A stretch of DNA of 64,000 nucleotides from Aphanomyces cochlioides. Taxonomy: Eukaryota > Oomycota > Saprolegniomycetes > Saprolegniales > Verrucalvaceae. Under the pieces are notes generated by a model that had not been told where the DNA came from, made no database searches, and saw only the letters and a program-made list of their open reading frames with translations. The stretch is taken from assembly GCA_019828595.1 (NCBI GenBank), contig JAHQRK010000028.1:124001-188000 (forward strand). The letters are read 5' to 3'. The position numbers were made by a program, and so were the translations under genes. The stretch's first letter is position 1; each line of letters opens with the position of its first letter. This document shows, in pieces, positions 9,043-20,691 of this stretch.

Positions 9043-12000
9043 ATGAGTGACAACAACTTCTCCGATGTCCCAACTGAACTCGTGGACTGGGACCCACAAA
9101 TCATCTCCCTCAACACCAATGGCTTCTCCAACAGTCATCGGTACATCCTCGACAAACTATCAAGTGTTCACGACGTTTCCTTTATCCAAGAAACCCGTTT
9201 CCGCACGCCAAGTCTCCACGACCGTGTTGCGTTCCATTGGCAACGCATCACAAACCACGAAGGCTCTTTGTTCTTTGAAGAGCCTATTTACCCTGAAGTA
9301 TCCACGTCGCCAGCCACTGGAGGTCTGGCTACGTTGATACATCCTCACTCTCCTTTGAAGAACGCCACTCAAGTCCCTCATGACAACCCAGTGCTTCGTG
9401 GTCGTTATCTACAAGTGCGATGTACTCTGGGTCCACTGACAGTCGTTCTCCACAATATCTATGCGCCGGCAGCCTTCCAAGAACGAGCAAGTTACTTCGA
9501 AGAATTGCCACGCGACTTTCCTCCACATGCGCTCCACATTGTTGGAGGAGATTTCAACTGCACTCTCAACAAAGATTTGGATTCGTTGAGACCCAGTACC
9601 TCCACCATGGCCGGCACCCTTCAACTGGAACAATGGATGCACAGTTTGTCTCTGGTGGATCTGTTTCGCCGTCAAAACCCCGTGGCACGAGCCTTCACAA
9701 GTCCCACACTCACCAACCGACTTGACTACATCTTTTGTTCGTCCACCTTGGCGGGTCTTCGTCATTGGAAGGCGACGCACATGCCACACGTTCCACAGGC
9801 TGACCACGTGGCTTGTCGTATCATCACAAAGCGTCAAACATTGCGCCATGGCTCTGGATCATGGAAAGCTTCAACTTGGCTACTTCGTCTACCACGAGCG
9901 GCCGAGATTGTTCATGGATGTCTGGATCGATTTTTGGACAAGTCTCCAACATTCCACAATATCTCCAAGGCCTACGACATGCTGGTCAATGATATCCGCT
10001 CCCAACTCAAAGAATTCCATTCTCAACGATTGGAGAAACAACGTCTGCCGTTGAAGAAGTTAGCTGTCGAGATCGCTTCGCTTTTGCAAGTCCCCAACAT
10101 GCGTCAAGATTCAGTGCTGGTGGATCGAGTGCGAGACCTTCAAAAGCAAATTCACGAGCTGCAAGATCGAGACAAGCAGTTTCGTCAAGACCAGGCGTTC
10201 CAACTTCACTTGTACAAAGCAGAGCGCTCGTCCAAGTTCCACTTCATGTCCCCTGTCCCTACCCCCTTGAAGAAGACAGTCTTCAAAGAGTTGGTGGATG
10301 TCAATGGAAATGTTGTCTCCAATCAACAAGGCATGTCTGACGTCCTGGTCGACTACTACAAGGACTTGTTTGCAGCTCCCGAGGTGCAGCGATCTGGAGA
10401 CGAAGTGTCGTCATTTCTGACCCCATTGACTCGACACAAGCAACTGCCAGAGCAAGCCCAGAAAGAGCTGTCGGCTCCCTTGCGCGCCAACGAGTTCTAT
10501 CATGCTATTCGACACAGCAGTTCGAACTCAGCGCCAGGTCCCAACGCTCTGCCATTCGAAGTCCTCAAACTTGCACCTCACAAGTGGTCGTTGGTATTGG
10601 AGCTGCTATTCACACACCAGCTCCATTCTCACCCTCGCTTGACTCCCATGCAACTTGTCAGTACGCTGGTGTTGCTGCACAAGAAAGGCCCCAAGTCACA
10701 ACCCAAGAACTATCGGCCCATTAGCCTACTCAACACGGATGTGAAAATCCTGACGAGTATTCTGGCTTATCGACTCCAGCGCCACATTCGACACATCATC
10801 CACCCGGACCAGCAAGGCTTTATCCGTCGAAGCAATATCCAAACCAATATTGCACGACTGGATGACATGCTGCACCACATCAAACTACACAGTCCGTCCT
10901 CGATGGTGGCACTGCTTGACTTTGAGAAAGCTTTTGATCGCGTGGACCACGCGTACTTGCTCCGCGTCCTCCGTCACTATGGCTTTCCCGAAACCTTTGT
11001 TGACATGGTTCGCGTACTGTACTCGGGCCGCAAGTCTCGCATCTTGGTGAACGGCTTCTTGTCCAAGCCAGTTCACATCTCACGCGGTGTGTTGCAAGGT
11101 GATCCACTGTCGCCACTTCTGTTTGTGATCGCTTTGGAACCGATGTGCCAACTCCTACGGCAACACTCCAACTATGGCATCAAGTGTGGGGATCGCTACC
11201 ACACTGGGAGTTACTTTGCCGACGACTCGCAACTCTATGCGGCAAATGAGACGTGCCTCCACCGGCAGCTTGCATTGGTTCAAACCTTTTGCGACAAGTC
11301 TGGTTTCCGACTCAACGTAGACAAGACCCAAATTCTGACCTACAGCCAGTTGAATGGGAACCTTGCCTCACTACAAGTTACTTCCGACAGTCCCGTGAAG
11401 GCTCTTGGTATCTTGGTTGCGCCCAATCTTTCTCCATTGGCACGTTTCAATTACGTGTTTGAGAAGTTTGTGGCTCGCTTGTCTTTGTGGCTCTACAAGG
11501 CTCGAACCATGGCCGGAAAAGTCACTATCCTGCACAGCATATGTCTGCCTGTGTTATGGTACCAACTGGCTTTTGTCCCTGCCGACAAAGACCTGGCCAA
11601 AAAGATCGACAAGGCCATGCTTCAATTTATGCATGGTGAAGAAATCAACCCATCCTCCTCTGTCCATGGCCTCCGTTTGATCAAAAGGAGATCCTATTCA
11701 TGCCGAAGAAGTCCGGTGGCTTAGGCCTGCACCATGCACTTGCTTTATGGCAACAACACAACCGCTCTGTCATGATCAGATGCATTCAAGCCATCACCAC
11801 CCCACCCCGCAAGTCTGCCATGTCCGCCTGGATTACGCCGGGCTATACTCTCCTCGAGAAGGCTTTTCATCCATGGGGTTCCCCCCGAGATCTCCTCTTG
11901 GCAAATGGCTCTTCTGCATTCATCAGACAACTGTACAAGAATCCCAATATCACTCCAATGTGGAAAGCCTTATTGAGTAGCTGGTTTGAATCCCGCTGGA

Positions 12001-13097
12001 CTCCGTACGGCTGTCCAAATCACATCTCATCTTTGGATGTTCCCCTTTGGCACAACTCGTATCTGCCTGGACTCGAAGACCTATACGATCAGTGCTCTAC
12101 ATCGACGCAAGACCAAGCCCATGTATTGGCTTCGCTTCACATCACGAAGTTGTCGCATTTGTTGACTCCGTGTCAGCGAGTTTGGCCAGCTTCGATCTTG
12201 TTCGACAAAATCAACCGTGCCTGCCGCCAAGCCAATTTTGTCCCTCCAACGAAACAATGGATCTCAATCTTGGTGACCAAGTTATCACGATTGTTTGAGA
12301 TTGTTTCTGAAGAGGATGCTCCCGTGCTCCACTTGCCAACGCCTAGCTCTGAATGGATGGAATGGCACTGGATGATTCACCCTGACTCGAGTCCGATCTT
12401 GTTGGCGTTTGCGACTTCGAAATCGGCTAAGATCAGAGCTTCTCCAGCTGTCAGCTCGTCCATTCTTCCTACCAAGCATCTCAACCTGCCATCCAACTTT
12501 TACGAAGACCCCAAGCGCCTTACCCAACTTGCCGCCTTCCTCCAACCCGACCACATTCTCCCTCGATATGGAGAGTTCATTTTCAAGACCCTTCTCCGCG
12601 CCAACGCCATGCAATATCTGTTTCAGTACCAAGACCCCAAGCCGACGTGTGTCTTTTGTCGTGTCAATGAGACGTACGAGCATTTCCTGTTCTCTTGTGG
12701 ATATGGTCAATCTGTTTGGTATTCCTTCAAGACAATCCAGCGACTGCTCGAGTGTTCCTTTCCGTCAACGTGTCTGGAAATGTTCTACGAGACGCCCAAG
12801 CCGTCCGATGGATACTACATCCGTGGCTATCTGAAGATCTGGCCGATTGTCCGAGCCTGCGTGTATTATCAAATATGGCTCCAACGTGCCGATCGCACCT
12901 TTCGACCCGACCTCACAGCGAAGAGTCCGATGGAAGTTGCCATTCATGCTGCCTCTTTGATCAAGCTACATCTACAACAGCTCCTGGTTGATCTCCCTCT
13001 CAAGAAGGGATACACCAAGGTATTCAATGTGCTCAAGCATCTATCTTCGGACCCCTGGTTACGTCAACACATCATTCCTGACAGCGTCGTTTCATGA
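9043..13097 (+). pseudogene. LINE B ORF2, frameshifted
   Basis: A copy of the endonuclease/RT ORF2, starting at the same ATG as in A. Endonuclease, RT and FADD are intact, but the frame breaks at 11683-11686. There the copy has four A residues (gatcaaaagg) where copies A, C, F and G have five. The remaining C-terminal part, including the Cys/His knuckle, is open in the next frame to the stop at 13095-13097. The break is one base in a short homopolymer, so it could be a real mutation or an assembly error. Confidence 0.88.
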
Positions 13098-13243
13098 GTG
13101 AGCTAACGGCTCACTCACTTCATCTCCTGTTCAATGACCACTTTGCCATATTCTGTTTTCCAAGTTCTATTTATACAGTACGAGGCAAATTAGTAAGTCA
13201 TTAGGCCCTTTGCTCAAAAATAAGGTTAATACAACTCATTTAA

Positions 13244-16228
13244 CCTACCCCCTTGAAGAAGACAGTCTTCAAAGAGTTGGTGGATGTCAATGGAAATGTT
13301 GTCTCCAATCAACAAGGCATGTCTGACGTCCTGGTCGACTACTACAAGGACTTGTTTGCAGCTCCCGAGGTGCAGCGATCTGGAGACGAAGTGTCGTCAT
13401 TTCTGACCCCATTGACTCGACACAAGCAACTGCCAGAGCAAGCCCAGAAAGAGCTGTCGGCTCCCTTGCGCGCCAACGAGTTCTATCATGCTATTCGACA
13501 CAGCAGTTCGAACTCAGCGCCAGGTCCCAACGCTCTGCCATTCGAAGTCCTCAAACTTGCACCTCACAAGGGTCGTTGGTATTGGAGCTGCTATTCACAC
13601 ACCAGCTCCATTCTCACCCTCGCTTGACTCCCATGCAACTTGTCAGTACGCTGGTGTTGCTGCACAAGAAAGGCCCCAAGTCACAACCCAAGAACTATCG
13701 GCCCATTAGCCTACTCAACACGGATGTGAAAATCCTGACGAGTATTCTGGCTTATCGACTCCAGCGCCACATTCGACACATCATCCACCCGGACCAGCAA
13801 GGCTTTATCCGTCGAAGCAATATCCAAACCAATATTGCACGACTGGATGACATGCTGCACCACATCAAACTACACAGTCCGTCCTCGATGGTGGCACTGC
13901 TTGACTTTGAGAAAGCTTTTGATCGCGTGGACCACGCGTACTTGCTCCGCGTCCTCCGTCACTATGGCTTTCCCGAAACCTTTGTTGACATGGTTCGCGT
14001 ACTGTACTCGGGCCGCAAGTCTCGCATCTTGGTGAACGGCTTCTTGTCCGAGCCAGTTCACATCTCACGCGGTGTGTTGCAAGGTGATCCACTGTCGCCA
14101 CTTCTGTTTGTGATCGCTTTGGAACCGATGTGCCAACTCCTACGGCAACACTCCAACTATGGCATCAAGTGTGGGGATCGCTACCACACTGGGAGTTACT
14201 TTGCCGACGACTCGCAACTCTATGCGGCAAATGAGACGTGCCTCCACCGGCAGCTTGCATTGGTTCAAACCTTTTGCGACAAGTCTGGTTTCCGACTCAA
14301 CGTAGACAAGACCCAAATTCTGACCTACAGCCAGTTGAATGGGAACCTTGCCTCACTACAAGTTACTTCCGACAGTCCCGTGAAGGCTCTTGGTATCTTG
14401 GTTGCGCCCAATCTTTCTCCATTGGCACGTTTCAATTACGTGTTTGAGAAGTTTGTGGCTCGCTTGTCTTTGTGGCTCTACAAGGCTCGAACCATGGCCG
14501 GAAAAGTCACTATCCTGCACAGCATATGTCTGCCTGTGTTATGGTACCAACTGGCTTTTGTCCCTGCCGACAAAGACCTGGCCAAAAAGATCGACAAGGC
14601 CATGCTTCAATTTATGCATGGTGAAGAAATCAACCCATCCTCCTCTGTCCATGGCCTCCGTTTGATCAAAAAGGAGATCCTATTCATGCCGAAGAAGTCC
14701 GGTGGCTTAGGCCTGCACCATGCACTTGCTTTATGGCAACAACACAACCGCTCTGTCATGATCAGATGCATTCAAGCCATCACCACCCCACCCCGCAAGT
14801 CTGCCATGTCCGCCTGGATTACGCCGGGCTATACTCTCCTCGAGAAGGCTTTTCATCCATGGGGTTCCCCCCGAGATCTCCTCTTGGCAAATGGCTCTTC
14901 TGCATTCATCAGACAACTGTACAAGAATCCCAATATCACTCCAATGTGGAAAGCCTTATTGAGTAGCTGGTTTGAATCCCGCTGGACTCCGTACGGCTGT
15001 CCAAATCACATCTCATCTTTGGATGTTCCCCTTTGGCACAACTCGTATCTGCCTGGACTCGAAGACCTATACGATCAGTGCTCTACATCGACGCAAGACC
15101 AAGCCCATGTATTGGCTTCGCTTCACATCACGAAGTTGTCGCATTTGTTGACTCCGTGTCAGCGAGTTTGGCCAGCTTCGATCTTGTTCGACAAAATCAA
15201 CCGTGCCTGCCGCCAAGCCAATTTTGTCCCTCCAACGAAACAATGGATCTCAATCTTGGTGACCAAGTTATCACGATTGTTTGAGATTGTTTCTGAAGAG
15301 GATGCTCCCGTGCTCCACTTGCCGACGCCTAGCTCTGAATGGATGGAATGGCACTGGATGATTCACCCTGACTCGAGTCCGATCTTGTTGGCGTTTGCGA
15401 CTTCGAAATCGGCTAAGATCAGAGCTTCTCCAGCTGTCAGCTCGTCCATTCTTCCTACCAAGCATCTCAACCTGCCATCCAACTTTTACGAAGACCCCAA
15501 GCGCCTTACCCAACTTGCCGCCTTCCTCCAACCCGACCACATTCTCCCTCGATATGGAGAGTTCATTTTCAAGACCCTTCTCCGCGCCAACGCCATGCAA
15601 TATCTGTTTCAGTACCAAGACCCCAAGCCGACGTGTGTCTTTTGTCGTGTCAATGAGACGTACGAGCATTTCCTGTTCTCTTGTGGATATGGTCAATCTG
15701 TTTGGTATTTCTTCAAGACAATCCAGCGACTGCTCGAGTGTTCCTTTCCGTCAACGTGTCTGGAAATGTTCTACGAGACGCCCAAGCCGTCCGATGGATA
15801 CTACATCCGTGGCTATCTGAAGATCTGGCCGATTGTCCGAGCCTGCGTGTATTATCAAATATGGCTCCAACGTGCCGATCGCACCTTTCGACCCGACCTC
15901 ACAGCGAAGAGTCCGATGGAAGTTGCCATTTATGCTGCCTCTTTGATCAAGCTACATCTACAACAGCTCCTGGTTGATCTCCCTCTCAAGAAGGGATACA
16001 CCAAGGTATTCAATGTGCTCAAGCATCTATCTTCGGACCCCTGGTTACGTCAACACATCATTCCTGACAGCGTCGTTTCATGAGTGAGCTAACGGCTCAC
16101 TCACTTCATCTCCTGTTCAATGACCACTTTGCCATATTCTGTTTTCCAAGTTCTATTTATACAGTACGAGGCAAATTAGTAAGTCATTAGGGCCTTTGCT
16201 CAAAAATAAGGTTAATACAACTCATTTA
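13244..16228 (+). mobile_element. 5'-truncated LINE copy C
   Basis: Directly after the 3' end of B the sequence jumps into mid-ORF2 of another copy (from PLKKTVFKELVD) and runs to the conserved 3' tail. The boundary shares the bases cctaccccc with ORF2, consistent with 5' truncation through microhomology. ORF2 (about 13253-16083) is broken near 13570 by loss of one T (cacaagggtcg instead of cacaagtggtcg). After that it is open to the end and retains RT catalytic motifs and the Cys/His knuckle. The same T deletion is present in copy E. Confidence 0.88.
13253..16083 (+). pseudogene. LINE C ORF2, truncated and frameshifted
   Basis: Encodes the ORF2 portion from about residue 410 to the end, in two frames. 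The first stretch ends at about 13625 after the one-base deletion. The second (from about 13576) carries NYRPISLLN, DFEKAFDRVDH, FADD and the CVFC-H-C knuckle and ends at the normal stop. There is no endonuclease domain, so it cannot act alone. Confidence 0.85.
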
Positions 16229-17120
16229 ACCATCAACCTCAGAGTGAATTTGAGTATTTCCCTCGTCGGTTAAGGCCTCGGTTTCAGTAGAATCCTTCCC
16301 CTCGGCGTCTCCAGAGACCATATCCACGTCCTCTTGAGATTTTTCTTCTTCCTCTCCCGTTCTAGGAGGCTCAGCACAGGGGGCGACGCGGTTGGTGGCT
16401 GCTGGCTCAGTCCCATTGGTCACGAGAAAGGCCGGGGCCAGACCCCCAGTGACAGGGGTAGAAGGGGAATCCATGCCATCCCCGCAGCACGGTGACTGGG
16501 GTACACCATTGCTCCGGCGAGAACCCAAATCGGGATACCGCCCCCGCCCCTCCGAAGAGGCCCCTGGGGGGAAGTAGACAGAACCGCAGGGTGTGCCCAT
16601 AGGGGGGGCCCTCGTAGCCTCTAGGGCTGGCATGGACCCCGTTTTCTCACCGCCTTCACTGGGGATCGACTCCAATTGGAGTCCAGGGAAGCAGCCACCA
16701 CAGGCACAAGGCCCCAGTGGTTCGCCCTCCTGAGTGAGGGCTTCGCTAGACAAGTTAACGACAGTGGTCTGGGGGTCAACCACTGACCCACTGAGGTTGA
16801 CCCCCCCTGGAACTCTGGCGAGTGGAGCACCAGGTGAAGCGCTGGTGGAGCGAGACGCAGATTGGTCTCCAGAGACGCTGTTGGGGTCGAACTCGACCTC
16901 CACTTCGGCCCTAGGGTTAGGTGTAGAGACATTACTCACACCACTTCCGCCATCCTGATTGGACGACGAAAGTGGGTGAGGTGATACAATACCTGGAATG
17001 ATGGTGACTCCGTGAGTGTTGGTCTCACGGAGCTCGGAACAGCTGTTGGCGTTGGACATTTTGAGCGCGGCGGCACTTGATAACTTCTTGACTTGAGGGG
17101 TACGAGGCAAATTCGGAAGT
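16227..17120 (-). mobile_element. Inverted LINE 5' fragment D (5' UTR plus ORF1 N-terminus)
   Basis: A minus-strand fragment running from the authentic LINE 5' end (17120) to the middle of the disordered ORF1 N-terminal region (about codon 278). The ORF1 ATG is at 17059-17057 and the frame is open to the fragment edge. It joins E at 17121-17124 through four extra bases. The identical junction, in reverse complement, occurs between F and G (23917-23920), so D-E is an inverted duplicate of F-G. Confidence 0.88.
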
Positions 17121-17124
17121 TCTC

Positions 17125-19918
17125 TCTCAACGATTGGAGAAACAACGTCTGCCGTTGAAGAAGTTAGCTGTCGAGATCGCTTCGCTTTTGCAAGTCCCCA
17201 ACATGCGTCAAGATTCAGTGCTGGTGGATCGAGTGCGAGACCTTCAAAAGCAAATTCACGAGCTGCAAGATCGAGACAAGCAGTTTCGTCAAGACCAGGC
17301 GTTCCAACTTCACTTGTACAAAGCAGAGCGCTCGTCCAAGTTCCACTTCATGTCCCCTGTCCCTACCCCCTTGAAGAAGACAGTCTTCAAAGAGTTGGTG
17401 GATGTCAATGGAAATGTTGTCTCCAATCAACAAGGCATGTCTGACGTCCTGGTCGACTACTACAAGGACTTGTTTGCAGCTCACGAGGTGCAGCGATCTG
17501 GAGACGAAGTGTCGTCATTTCTGACCCCATTGACTCGACACAAGCAACTGCCAGAGCAAGCCCAGAAAGAGCTGTCGGCTCCCTTGCGCGCCAACGAGTT
17601 CTATCATGCTATTCGACACAGCAGTTCGAACTCAGCGCCAGGTCCCAACGCTCTGCCATTCGAAGTCCTCAAACTTGCACCTCACAAGGGTCGTTGGTAT
17701 TGGAGCTGCTATTCACACACCAGCTCCATTCTCACCCTCGCTTGACTCCCATGCAACTTGTCAGTACGCTGGTGTTGCTGCACAAGAAAGGCCCCAAGTC
17801 ACAACCCAAGAACTATCGGCCCATTAGCCTACTCAACACGGATGTGAAAATCCTGACGAGTATTCTGGCTTATCGACTCCAGCGCCACATTCGACACATC
17901 ATCCACCCGGACCAGCAAGGCTTTATCCGTCGAAGCAATATCCAAACCAATATTGCACGACTGGATGACATGCTGCACCACATCAAACTACACAGTCCGT
18001 CCTCGATGGTGGCACTGCTTGACTTTGAGAAAGCTTTTGATCGCGTGGACCACGCGTACTTGCTCCGAGTCCTCCGTCACTGTGGCTTTCCCGAAACCTT
18101 TGTTGACATGGTTCGCGTACTGTACTCGGGCCGCAAGTCTCGCATCTTGGTGAACGGCTTCTTGTCCGAGCCAGTTCACATCTCTCGCGGTGTGTTGCAA
18201 GGTGATCCACTGTCGCCACTTCTGTTTGTGATCGCTTTGGAACCGATGTGCCAACTCCTACGGCAACACTCCAACTATGGCATCAAGTGTGGGGATCGCT
18301 ACCACACTGGGAGTTACTTTGCCGACGACTCGCAACTCTATGCTGCAAATGAGACGTGCCTCCACCGGCAGCTTGCATTGGTTCAAACCTTTTGCGACAA
18401 GTCTGGTTTCCGACTCAACGTAGACAAGACCCAAATTCTGACCTACAGCCAGTTGAATGGGAACCTTGCCTCACTACAAGTTACTTCCGACAGTCCCGTG
18501 AAGGCTCTTGGTATCTTGGTTGCGCCCAATCTTTCTCCATTGGCACGTTTCAATTACGTGTTTGAGAAGTTTGTGGCTCGCTTGTCTTTGTGGCTCTACA
18601 AGGCTCGAACCATGGCCGGAAAAGTCACTATCCTGCACAGCATATGTCTGCCTGTGTTATGGTACCAACTGGCTTTTGTCCCTGCCGACAAAGACCTGGC
18701 CAAAAAGATCGACAAGGCCATGCTTCAATTTATGCATGGTGAAGAAATCAACCCATCCTCCTCTGTCCATGGCCTCCGTTTGATCAAAAAAAGGAGATCC
18801 TATTCATGCCGAAGAAGTCCGGTGGCTTAGGCCTGCACCATGCACTTGCTTTATGGCAACAACACAACCGCTCTGTCATGATCAGATGCATTCAAGCCAT
18901 CACCACCCCACCCCGCAAGTCTGCCATGTCCGCCTGGATTACGCCGGGCTATACTCTCCTCGAGAAGGCTTTTCATCCATGGGGTTCCCCCCGAGATCTC
19001 CTCTTGGCAAATGGCTCTTCTGCATTCATCAGACAACTGTACAAGAATCCCAATATCACTCCAATGTGGAAAGCCTTATTGAGTAGCTGGTTTGAATCCC
19101 GCTGGACTCCGTACGGCTGTCCAAATCACATCTCATCTTTGGATGTTCCCCTTTGGCACAACTCGTATCTGCCTGGACTCGAAGACCTATACGATCAGTG
19201 CTCTACATCGACGCAAGACCAAGCCCATGTATTGGCTTCGCTTCACATCACGAAGTTGTCGCATTTGTTGACTCCGTGTCAGCGAGTTTGGCCAGCTTCG
19301 ATCTTGTTCGACAAAATCAACCGTGCCTGCCGCCAAGCCAATTTTGTCCCTCCAACGAAACAATGGATCTCAATCTTGGTGACCAAGTTATCACGATTGT
19401 TTGAGATTGTTTCTGAAGAGGATGCTCCCGTGCTCCACTTGCCGACGCCTAGCTCTGAATGGATGGAATGGCACTGGATGATTCACCCTGACTCGAGTCC
19501 GATCTTGTTGGCGTTTGCGACTTCGAAATCGGCTAAGATCAGAGCTTCTCCAGCTGTCAGCTCGTCCATTCTTCCTACCAAGCATCTCAACCTGCCATCC
19601 AACTTTTACGAAGACCCCAAGCGCCTTACCCAACTTGCCGCCTTCCTCCAACCCGACCACATTCTCCCTCGATATGGAGAGTTCATTTTCAAGACCCTTC
19701 TCCGCGCCAACGCCATGCAATATCTGTTTCAGTACCAAGACCCCAAGCCGACGTGTGTCTTTTGTCGTGTCAATGAGACGTACGAGCATTTCCTGTTCTC
19801 TTGTGGATATGGTCAATCTGTTTGGTATTCCTTCAAGGCAATCCAGCGACTGCTCGAGTGTTCCTTTCCGTCAACGTGTCTGGAAATGTTCTACGAGACG
19901 CCCAAGCCGTCCGATGGT
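17125..19918 (+). mobile_element. LINE fragment E (ORF2, truncated at both ends)
   Basis: Plus-strand ORF2 from about codon 330 (SQRLEKQRLPLKK) to PKPSDG near codon 1245, where it stops abruptly at a 179-bp tandem repeat. It has the same T deletion as C near 17689 and a seven-A tract at 18787-18793 (five in the intact copy), so it is frameshifted twice. It lacks the 3' tail. A long open frame from 18806 continues into the tandem repeat to 20341 only because the junction happens to stay in frame. Confidence 0.86.
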
Positions 19919-20341
19919 GTGTTGGGGACACTCGCGTGTGTCTTTCGTGCCAAGTTGGTGCTTGGTCCACCACACTACCATGACACCTTTCAAACGTGCC
20001 AGACGTGGCGAGTGGGCGTCTTCATGGGGTCGAGATATGCACGTGCCAAGTCGCAGCACATGCGACGAGAAACACGTGGAGATGCATCTTGTGGCGTGTG
20101 TTTGGGACACTCGCGTGTGTCTTTCGTGCCAAGTTGGTGCTTGGTCCACCACACTACCATGACACCTTCCAAACGTGCCAGACGTGGCGAGTGGGCGTCT
20201 TCATGGGGTCGAGATATGCACGTGCCAAGTCGCAGCACATGCGACGAGAAACACGTGGAGATGCATCTTGTGGCGTGTGTTTGGGACACTCGCGTGTGTC
20301 TTTCGTGCCAAGTTGGTGCTTGGTCCACCACACTGCCATGA
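19919..20341. repeat. 179-bp tandem repeat, about 2.4 units
   Basis: Units start at 19919, 20097 and 20276, each opening tgtgttKGGGACACTCGCGT. The third is cut after about 66 bp. Units differ by only a few bases (for example CCTTTC/CCTTCC). The repeat reappears inverted at 31652-31861 (about 1.2 units). It has no convincing coding content: open frames exist on both strands because the period is not a multiple of three and stops are few. It could be a satellite or subtelomere-like unit into which LINEs inserted. Confidence 0.85.
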
Positions 20342-20691
20342 CATCTTTAGCTACAACAAAACGCACTGGAAATTGTCCTGTCGAAATATCTCACCATGGC
20401 ATGTCGCATATGTAGAAACTTTTCTAATTGTATAATATTTTTATGATCACATTTCCAGTGCTCAAGAGTTACTTTTCGGATCCTCGACACATCAAATTGG
20501 ACCATCAATTGAATTAAAGTTGCAGCGTTGAGCTGGCGTCATGTCATCTTAGAAGCCTTTCATCTTGTTGAATCTTGTGGACATCAAACAAAAGTTCATC
20601 TGACCTGAGCGAAGATAGTAGTAGTAAAAACTAGCTACTAATGGCAGAACCTACGAATACTCAGAACGAAATGCACTCGTGAAATTTCAAG
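20342..20691. other. Single-copy-like spacer, inverted partner at 31302-31651
   Basis: 350 bp of moderately AT-rich sequence between the tandem repeat and the 3' end of LINE F. No ORF or RNA gene is apparent. Its reverse complement follows the 3' end of LINE G at 31302-31651 with very few differences. It therefore belongs to the arms of the large inverted repeat and is likely the original flank of the LINE copy. Confidence 0.7.

Larger units (their letters stand above)
7704..13243 (+). mobile_element. LINE copy B, right part
   Basis: Continuation of copy B after the insertion of A: the ORF1 C-terminal half, a 78-nt spacer, ORF2, and the full 3' tail ending in aactcatttaa at about 13243 (followed by cc). 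Because A is antisense to B, A 324-5853 and B 7704-13243 form a near-identical inverted pair of about 5.5 kb separated by about 1.85 kb. B is interrupted in ORF1 by A and frameshifted in ORF2, so it is not autonomous. Confidence 0.92.

Noticed and set aside
18806..20341. 511-codon open frame joining LINE ORF2 to the tandem repeat
   Set aside because: A chance in-frame read-through of the junction at 19918; no sign of a functional fusion.
19919..20341. Tandem repeat as CRISPR array
   Set aside because: Units are 179 bp and contiguous with no unique spacers, in a eukaryotic context.
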